Shown: piece by piece, positions 51,853-60,000 of the stretch | How positions within the stretch are numbered: the stretch's first letter is position 1 | Layout of the letters: each line of letters opens with the position of its first letter | From: Tubiluchus corallicola | Taxonomy: Eukaryota > Priapulida > Priapulimorpha > Priapulimorphida > Tubiluchidae | Reading direction: 5' to 3' | Length of the DNA: 60,000 nucleotides | NCBI GenBank assembly: GCA_030141605.1 | Contig: JAQGDQ010000049.1 | Location: forward strand, 188,001-248,000 | Notes under the pieces: generated by a model | The model's input: only the letters and a program-made list of their open reading frames with translations | Told to the model about the DNA's origin: nothing | Databases searched by the model: none | Made by a program: the position numbers and the translations under genes

Positions 51853-52098
51853 CATAGGCGTAAGGAGCCGATTTTTCCAGGGGGGAAGGGGGACTGAGCC
51901 TACTCCATGGTCAAAAATGGTCTACTCCATTTCGGCACTTCATTTGGCGAAATGGAAAATTTTCGAAATTTCCTTTTATGAAGTATATTATTTTATTTTT
52001 TCATCATTTGCCCGGTGTCCGAAAAATTTGGTGATTGCACGAAAAAATGTGTTTTCCAAATCACCCACCCTCCCCGCCGCTTGGCTCGTACGCCTATG
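51853..52098. mobile_element. 246-bp MITE with cataggcgta termini
   Basis: Terminal inverted repeats cataggcgtaaggagcc (left) and ggctcgtacgcctatg (right), about 16 bp with one or two mismatches. Flanked by a perfect 8-bp duplication, tctttctt (51845-51852 and 52099-52106). Sub-terminal G-rich (left) and C-rich (right) tracts make it stand out from the AT-rich surroundings. No coding capacity. The 8-bp target site fits hAT or P-type transposases. Confidence 0.88.
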
Positions 52099-53912
52099 TC
52101 TTTCTTTTGCTTCATTCGTTGTTTTTCCCTGAGCACAATTTGCATTTTATAACTTAATAGTTAAAAACTTGGGCTACTATTATGAAAAAATTATGCAACA
52201 TTCTTCCGTTTTTATGTATCAGCACTATATATCTATTGTTCTAAAAAAGCTTCCAGCAAATGAAAAGTTAGGTAAGAATTTGGGCAAATCGCACCACGAA
52301 TAGTTTTTCATATGTCCGCTACGCTTAAACTATTACATTCTCTGATCTAAATGACACGGATATTTTGTAGGGATTGCATTCTATATGATAATGTTCCTAA
52401 CACAGTGCTGTTGTGAACTTTTTCTATTTGTGACTTATCCTACCATATTTTGTGTTATTCCTCTTACAGTCTTTACTTACTGTAGTATTTTGTTTTTATT
52501 TATTCTTTCATTTCAGCTTTAGACTCACATAGTCTTAAGCTATAAAATACATATAGTTAGAAAAAGATAAAATAAAATTAGTTACATAGGTGAAAAGTAC
52601 AATTTACAAGCAAAGAAAGATTAAAGAAAGGCTAATAAAAATAAAAAAGGTATGTCCACAATATGATACATATATTAAAAGTACATAAAAATTTCATTTT
52701 AGTGTGCGTAGTATCTGTGCTTAATTAGTGATTACGCTTTTGGTGTGCGGCATTTTCATAGGATAGTAGTAAATGTGTTAACATTCTAAAATCTAAAAAA
52801 CAGTATTTTAATGGTACTTTATGGTTTTGTCCTTCAAACCTAAAAGTAATCTACAGTGGCGGAAACTTCTTGTATTATCTTTATTGCTGGAGTTTTTACT
52901 ATTAGTCTTTCTGCGAAGAAAATTACGCTGGTTTCTGTGGTCTTATAGAGATTCTGCATTTATACACTTTTATTCTCTTAGTTCGGTGTCAACTCGGTCG
53001 GTTTTCGCTGCATCACGAAGGCACTTGTGCTGTATTTTTAAATATTTACAGTTGTATATATACAACTCGTTCTTTGGTAAAGGACCATAGATAAATCGCA
53101 GTTTGCACTGTTAATGTTGAGTGCATCTTCGTGTAGAGAGTGACTATGGCCTTCCAAATAACAGTGAACGTGTCAGATCGAAGAAGCAAACGGTTTATCA
53201 TCTTAGGTTTCTCGAGTGCTCACTTAAAGCTCAAGGAAACACTCTTCGTCTTTAAATTTTGTATCGCTTACGTACTGTCTTGCTTGATACAGAGCTTGCG
53301 TTAGCAGTAACGCTGTATAACACTTGTAAATTCAAACTCCTGTGATGACCGCTAGACGCAGTCATTTTTACGGTAGTATAAGTCGTTTGAAACAAGTTTA
53401 GATAAAATTGCGTAAACTTTAAAAAATAATCAGAGCATTCGTAGCACACTCTGTGCTAAGCAAAAGTATAACTTACTATATTGTCAACAAGATCTGTTTT
53501 TTGGTGAAGCAGTGGTGTTCATTTAGATGGTGATGCAGTGATATTTTACCAGTTGGCGCGAACATTTTAAGTTATGTATTGAGAATTTTCTTTTCCAATT
53601 ACGTTAAGTCTTTCAAACAGATAAACATAATGCTATAAAAGACTATAGCTTTGTATGGAAAGTTCTTTAGGATATACTTTGAAATTTCATTTTCCTTTTC
53701 TTTAATACATAATACATATAATACCTATTTTACACAAGAAATGTTTAACTTCAAGAGACTACTCGAGAGACCTAAGATGGTAAACTGTTTGCTGCTTCAG
53801 TTTGACAACTCATTCACTATTATGATTTGCCTGACAATATGGTAACCTAATCTCTAATACTGTTACATGTTTTAGTTATTGTACACGGCTATCTTTCATT
53901 CTATTTCACTTC

Positions 53913-53940
53913 AAAATCATGCCCCCCCCCCCACACACAT
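53913..53940. repeat. Poly-C and CA run
   Basis: A run of about a dozen C residues followed directly by an ACACACAT stretch. Confidence 0.85.
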
Positions 53941-56858
53941 ACACTACAGAAAACGTCGTTTATACAGCAAATGCAGTTGGCTCTACTACAACTACTCAGA
54001 GCAAACTGGTTGCAGATTTGGTTAATTATCTATTCGTGATATCCGCCTCAATGCTGAGCTATTAGATGCTGATAATCTGGCTTCAATTATCAAGTAAAAA
54101 GAGCATAAGCATCAGTGTTAGTGTGTTGAAACAAGTTAATGCTTTACAGTCTATGAAATCGCAAATAATTCATAGTTTTAATCTTTTGATAATGTATTTG
54201 CTGGTTCACTCAGTGTTTCTTTCCTTCTGTTTACAAGTAGTGATTTAGTCAAATTATCAAAGTTTCTAGATACAGTACAGAATTCAGTGATACGTTATTC
54301 AAAATCTTGCTTATATGGCTGCTCAGCTGCAGCAATATTGATTTGATTTACAGGAACTACAGACTAGTATTATGCCTAGGTTTTATGTTAACGAAAATTT
54401 AAGCTTAATAAGCCAAAAGATGCTAGATTGTAAAGAAAAGTTCACACCTCGCGTTAAATCACAGTTGAAGGCCTATATGACAGCTTTTTTGCGCTTACGT
54501 AAATATCATTGTTTAAGCATTAGGTTTTTTTAATGTTGAAATATTTGCTTGTAGGCTATGAATAGAGTTTGTATTAAAAACTTTTTACACTTAGGGGATT
54601 TGACCGGTATCTGCTTAGTCATTTGAAAGAAAATTTATTGTTAATGCTTCCGAAAGTTGGTTTTGGTTGCGTCTTCCTCTCAACTAACTCGAAAACAAGT
54701 TAGTGCTTTTCTCAGACTTGCCAGGGTCATAAGAGAAGAAAGAGTCAAACTGCCCGTTAAATCTCAAAAAATCTTTATTTTTTCAGGCACCTTTGTCCCA
54801 CCCAGAGAAAATAAAAAAATTTTCAGACCTAAAGAGCGCTTTGTTATTTTTTATTCTTTTTACTTCTCAATTCTTTATTTTTGTTTTTATTAAACCTATC
54901 AGTAGGAAAGAGCGGGAGATTAGACGACTCTTTGGTTCCTCCTTGTCCTGCTCCATGATTGTAATTATCTAATATTTCACTAACACTGTTGCTGTAGACA
55001 ACATTGGAGAAAATAAATATTCGATGTTATATTATTACCTCGTTAGTTCCTTTGTTCGAACGTTTGCTCTAACCGTTTATTAATTCATTAATTCATTTGT
55101 TCGTTTATTTATTCATTCACTTACAAGACGTCCTTTATGGCAAAACCCGAGCAACAGTTTCTAATTCAACGGCTGGTAAATTAATTTGATAGCGCCCTAA
55201 AGTGCCTCAGAAATCTACATCAAATTATTGACTGTCAAACATTAAGAAGCTTAAACGTCTATAAAATGGCTTCTATCACGCAGCAATGATTATCGGGTGC
55301 TCGAATCTTTTCTATTTTGGGTGTGCAAACGTTTATTTTACTATACTGAAGGACAACAGATACGTGTGCAGCTGCCTCCAACATCCCCTCACCGAGAATC
55401 GCCTTTATCAACAAACTAGCTTGATGCCACCCGGGACCAAGGCATGCTGAGGTCCGATTTATCACTGTGCAACGATCTTGCACAAAAACATGCGACGATT
55501 TTTCAAAAACAAATACGAATAAAATAATGCAAAATTTTCAAATACGGCTATACACAATACTAATCGATTTCTAATAATTATATTTTTGCCAGCTTACTCA
55601 TTGGAAGGTGTTTCCGAATAGGCAAGCACACAGGTGCTTGTAATGCTAGTGTCATAAGCTTATAGTCCTGCTAAACAATCGCCTAGTTATAAATTCACAA
55701 TCATTTCGAGAAAAAACATTACAATTTACAAAGAACACTGCTCAGTGCACCTCGATTTCTCAATCCAGTTACCGAATCGGATGGTCTTAAATTATTCAAA
55801 ATTAAGGGGCTCTCTCTCTCCCGCTTTATTTCTCTCCCGCCCTCTCTTTTCGCTCTCTAACTTTCTGCTTGTCTGTCTGTGTTTCTGTTTCTCTGATTTT
55901 TGGTACCTTGTAAAACGCATTTTTAAACCTAAGAGACTATGCAACGCTCGAATTTCGTTTAAACTTCTCTCCGCAAGCTTTATTGGTGACAGTGATTGCA
56001 GACGACTGCTTTAGTCCATTACAACATTGAAATTTCTTATGAAACCCAATTTGAACGTCACGCTAACGGGAATAGTGGATGGAATCGTCATCAAGCTTAG
56101 GCAGAACGCTTCGAAAAACTTATTAACATTAACAAAAGCTTTCATAAGAACGTTGATAAATCTGTCCCATTTCCTGAAGTGGGGTGAAATTCCTGAATGG
56201 CACAGATTACGCCCCGCTAGTTTTAAAGCGAGAGTAATAGTGTTAATATTACCATGGATGTTTATGTACTACAATAAATCTATACGATCACGTTACTTAC
56301 ATTTGGATTTCAAGAACATTGATTTATTTATTCCTTCAACAAACAACTATATAGAACCAAGACCTTTCATTAACATTTTACTGGAGAAAAGTATTCAGAA
56401 ACCGCTGCATTGGTTGCGCCTCACTGAAGTCGGCTTACCTTGAACCTTCATTGACTACTAATGAATTGAATCAGTCAACGATGTTTAGAGCTTCCGAAGA
56501 CGTGAGTACTGAGACCTTACACATGCTCTTGATAACTCCATTTATGCACAGTGGCACTGGTTAATTCGTTGTTGGCTTCCAAAAAATACTTAATTGCTCT
56601 TAACTTTGTACTTGGTAAACTTTCTAATAGTTCGGTAAAGAGTCTGCAAATCTAACAATATTCAGAGCATGTGACACACGTGCGACTTTCGTCGATTCAA
56701 CTTTTGTCGGTTGCGTTCTAGCACACTAAGAACCCTTTAATGGAAAGTGGAAACTGCGAATTTGTTCAACACCGAAGTTGACATATATCCTAGTGAAATA
56801 ATTTCATTCTGTAATTGGCCATCCCTTTCTTTTCCATTCTCTGCTCTTTTTCTTTTGT

Positions 56859-57300
56859 GCTGTTAAAGTAGTACATGATGCTAAAGCAGTACATGTTGTC
56901 CTTCGCTGTTAAAACCTATATAGTATATGCTATCCTGTGCTGATAAAACAGTACATGCTATCCTGTGCTGTTATAATAGCACATGCCATCCCTTGCTGTT
57001 AAAGTAGTACTTGCTGTCCTGTGCTGTTAAAGCAGTACATGCTGCCCCGTGATGTTAAGTAGCACATGCTGTCACGTGCTGTTAAAGTAGTACATGCTCT
57101 CCCATCCTTTTAAAGTGTACATGATATACTGCGACGTTAAAGTAGTACATGCTGTCTCGCGCTGTTAATGTAGCGCATGCTGTCCCGTTTTGTTAAAGTA
57201 ACGCATGGTGTCCTGCATTGTTAAAGTAGACCATGCTGTCTCGCGTTGTTTAAGTAGTACATGCTGTCCCGCTTTGTTGAAGTATACTGTTGTCCTGTAC
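56859..57300. repeat. 28-bp minisatellite, about 15 units
   Basis: Degenerate tandem units close to gttaaagtagtacatgctgt followed by cccgtgct. Period about 28 bp with some indels, roughly 440 bp in all. Units in the middle are better conserved than those at the ends. Confidence 0.93.
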
Positions 57301-59396
57301 TGTCTCAGATATCCATTCCTGTAATGTCATTTTCTTTTAGAGGAGTTTACTTTTCATTTTTCCTTTTCTGCTAGTTCCAGGCGTCCCTTTTCCATTATTT
57401 TACTAACATTCTCTTCCAATTAATTATTTTACTGCCGTTCTCTCCATTTTTGCCATTCCTATAGTCACTATAGCTTTCACTTTTCTCCTCTTGTTTGACT
57501 TCTTATCCACAAAGCAATTCAGCATATGCTGTGCATATCTCGTCATGACTAGATTTCAAACTTTTGAGAATTGGGTACACATGAGTTTTCTGTGACATTG
57601 ATTCCCTTGCAATGGTGAGCTAAGTGAGCTAATATAACAACAGCAGCAGCTTGTAACTTGTGATGTGCAAAGATGAAGCCATGAAAAAAATGTAAACTGA
57701 AATACTGGAGTCTTGCGGATTAATGGCCACAGGTATTCAGGAAAATTTAAGAGTCTACAGCTCATCAGCCATTTTAAAACTCAGATAGTTACTGTAACCA
57801 AAAGAACCATACGGATTAGGAATTCATCGCTCTAGTGTTCCAACAACAGCGATATTTTTTTTACTTTTTGCTGCAGTATTTTTGACACGCGCTGTTTTTG
57901 TCTCTTGTTTGTTTTTTACTGTAGACTGTGCAATATCAGTGAGTGCGCTCTTTTGCGTTAGTTATTTTCTGTGGTATTAATAGACGTCTTAAAGTTACAA
58001 AAGTCAAAAAAAAAGCATTTAACAAACGTTTGCGCTTTTTTCACGCGAAGATTGACCACAGTGGAACTTTTTATTCATTATTTGGATGCATAAAATTCGA
58101 ACAGAGAAGAGACTGTTTGCCGTCACTCTCCAATTAGAAGCAATACCCAATATTGCTTCACTTTTGAAACACACCGTGACAGAAGCCACAATCCTATGCT
58201 CTTCATAATTCGTTCAAACAATATAGGTAGAACGGTGTTACATAGCACACGAAACGACCAAGATACGACATAACACAATGCGATACAACACAGCACAGCA
58301 ACTCAACACAAAACGACAGAATCCAGGAAATTAAGTCACAGGAAAAAAATCACGGATAATAAAGTCACACAAAAAGTTTCAAGAAAACAAATAACCCTAT
58401 CCTTAAGATATTAAACAAAACGCGATTTTTTCTACATACATGTAATGCCACAATATATAAATAGTGTTGTCAATATATACAAGTCATGTATTGCCAGTTA
58501 ATAACTGATGTAAAATATTTTCTGTTTTATTACCATAATTGTTTATGGTACTTAAATAAATCGTGAATTTATTTAAATATTTTTGTTTGATTACCGGACT
58601 CTCTTTCCTAGCCAAAATTGTGACTTTTTTTCTGCGACTTTATTACCGGTCACCAAATGACATTGCACCATATACAGCCCATGTTCTGGAAGGATCACTC
58701 TCACTCAAGGTCTCTAAGAACTCGTGATATTTTGCTACTCCAACATTATCTTATATAAACTAATGTGCAGTAGGTAAGATTTGTCCAACCAACTGCGGCA
58801 CATCTAGCCTCCAAAATGCGATAGTGGCTTATATGTGAACAGTACACAAGCTCCAGCTCATCCAGACTAGACTTATTTATTTAGCTCACGATTTGAAACA
58901 TTTATTACATTCTAATGGCTTCCCGGTGATACGTACAAGATCGCCTCTTCAAAGACTTCGACTTCCGAATCCCCTGTGCTCAGCGTGCTCCATCCTGACT
59001 TCTAAAGAAAAAGTTTGCTTACGCAAACGCAAGGAAATCCCGAGGTCTTACTGCTCAGCTAAGTAATCAGTTCCTAATCAAAAATAAACAGTTAGCTACC
59101 TTGGTGATAGGAAAAGTTCCGAATGGAACCATGTTGATCGTATTCGTCTAATTCCTAGCACATCAACGCTGGTGGCAGGAAGCTTGCAACCTGAATATAC
59201 TGCTTGTTTCGTGACAAAAGACAGTAAAACCAGTGTAACTGAAGAGTGACTTCTAATGTTTTCATTCTAACATTCAAACAATGGTCTCGTCAAAGTAAAA
59301 TTAAAGTTAGTAGACTAGACAGTCACATTATAATTTATAAATGTATAATTTACAGCATGGTCAATTGTAATTACTCCAGCATACATGTCGTTTCAG

Positions 59397-59807
59397 GCTT
59401 AATCATGCGGCCCATGTTCGTGAAAGATCCCACAATGCAGCAGGATGGGATGAAGGTTCGGATGGAGGTTCGAGTAAAGGCAGATCCTAGGGCAAGGGCC
59501 ACTTGGTATTTCAACACTCCATCAGAGAAAGATATTGTCAAAGACACAGAACGATACCGAATGAAGTCAGAAGACCAGAAGGATGGTACAACTATATTCA
59601 CATTAGTAATAACGGTAGGACCATTTGCAATTATTTTTAGTTACCATTTTTTTGAAACTTGTAAATCACAATGAGCAACATTCAAATACAGCTGATGACT
59701 GTTAATTATTTTGCAGTCGCCAAAACAGGAAGATGCTGGAACATATCTGATGAAAGCATTTAATAATTTGGGAGAAAACATGGCCAAATTTAATCTTAAT
59801 TTGGGTG
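59397..59807 (+). CDS. I-set Ig domain of a titin/twitchin/obscurin-type protein (partial gene)
   Basis: Two exons (59397-59614 and 59717-59807), with acceptors tttcag and tttgcag and donors gtagga and gtaagt, encode one intracellular Ig module. Visible are PMFVKDP at the A strand, the core Trp in ATWYFN, a TIFTLVI E strand, and the DAGTYLMKAFNNLGE F-G hairpin, all standard for giant muscle proteins that scaffold the sarcomere. Both canonical cysteines are replaced (Val in strand B, Met in strand F), as happens in cytosolic Ig domains without a disulphide. It enters and leaves in phase 1, so it is a self-contained modular unit. The gene continues beyond the right edge, so which family member it is cannot be told. 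Five-prime exons were not found. Confidence 0.8.
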
Positions 59808-60000
59808 GTAAGTGTTGATGTAAATCTCATAATTCACACTGACTTTAACATAATTGTCTAATCATTTGTAATAGTGAAAGTAATTCTGGTAATCATACTG
59901 CAATTGATCTTCAAATTTTTGTGTTGCAAAAAGCAAATTTAACGAGTGGTAAGGTTAATTCTGTTGTTTTATGCAGGCTTAATATAAACACCTAATCGCA

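Larger units (their letters stand above)
43068..59396. other. Long gene-poor interval
   Basis: After the syntenin 3' UTR I find no exon with family resemblance or convincing splice structure on either strand. Frames up to about 140 codons occur (for example 56027-56443), but they have no recognisable motif and are within what chance allows. Contents: a 20-bp minisatellite, two SINE copies, a 157-bp tandem duplication, a short-TIR MITE and a 28-bp minisatellite, listed separately. Its right part is presumably upstream sequence or introns of the Ig-domain gene. Confidence 0.6.

Noticed and set aside
56027-56443. 138-codon plus-strand frame
   Set aside because: No motif or family resemblance. 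One frame of this size is expected by chance in 60 kb of AT-rich DNA. Kept only as a mention in the gene-poor interval.
56859-57300. CRISPR-like repeat array
   Set aside because: Units are contiguous and degenerate with no unique spacers, and the genome is animal. It is a minisatellite.

Overview
This is an AT-rich animal nuclear window with intron-split genes using GT-AG splice sites, tRNA-derived SINE copies, decayed LINE fragments, many miniature transposons and microsatellites. The gene content (Mesh, syntenin, a titin/twitchin-type Ig module, a rhodopsin-class GPCR, COQ2) suggests an invertebrate, probably a bilaterian. I cannot name the phylum from sequence alone.

Layout. (1) 1-7657: a single-exon orphan GPCR on the minus strand (4615-5577), then the plus-strand terminal exon of COQ2 (7502-7657). 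No other COQ2 exon was recognised upstream, so the GPCR is probably nested antisense in the last COQ2 intron. (2) 10223-36074, minus strand: a complete 22-exon gene for Mesh, the septate-junction membrane protein. The order is signal peptide, NIDO, IPT/E-set, AMOP, vWD with a GDPH motif, Sushi, transmembrane helix and a cytoplasmic tail ending in a PDZ-ligand-like ESVV. All 22 exons join in phase to 3510 nt (1169 aa). (3) 39614-43067, plus strand: syntenin (SDCBP), complete in three coding exons (957 nt, 318 aa), with LYPxL motifs and two PDZ domains. It is head-to-head with mesh. (4) 43068-59396: about 16 kb with no gene I can recognise, holding minisatellites, two SINEs and a MITE. (5) 59397-59807: two exons forming one intracellular I-set Ig domain of a large muscle-type protein that runs off the right edge.

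The introns and spacers are rich in mobile DNA. There are three miniature elements with exact 8-bp target duplications at 15917-16650, 35126-35614 and 51853-52098. A three-copy inverted-repeat family carries telomere-like TTAGGG/TTAGGA arrays inside (7174, 17113 and 33870). There is a tRNA-derived SINE family, and decayed reverse transcriptases lie at 20064-20560, 41541-42262 and possibly 28148-28525. A roughly 300-bp GTA triplet array abuts the 3' splice site of mesh intron 2.

Functionally, Mesh and syntenin are both membrane-cortex proteins, and Mesh here ends in a potential ligand for PDZ domains such as those of syntenin. Their adjacency is suggestive, but an interaction is only inferred. 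The most novel-looking items are the telomere-repeat-bearing inverted-repeat family, the alternative Mesh C-termini and the triplet array at a splice acceptor.
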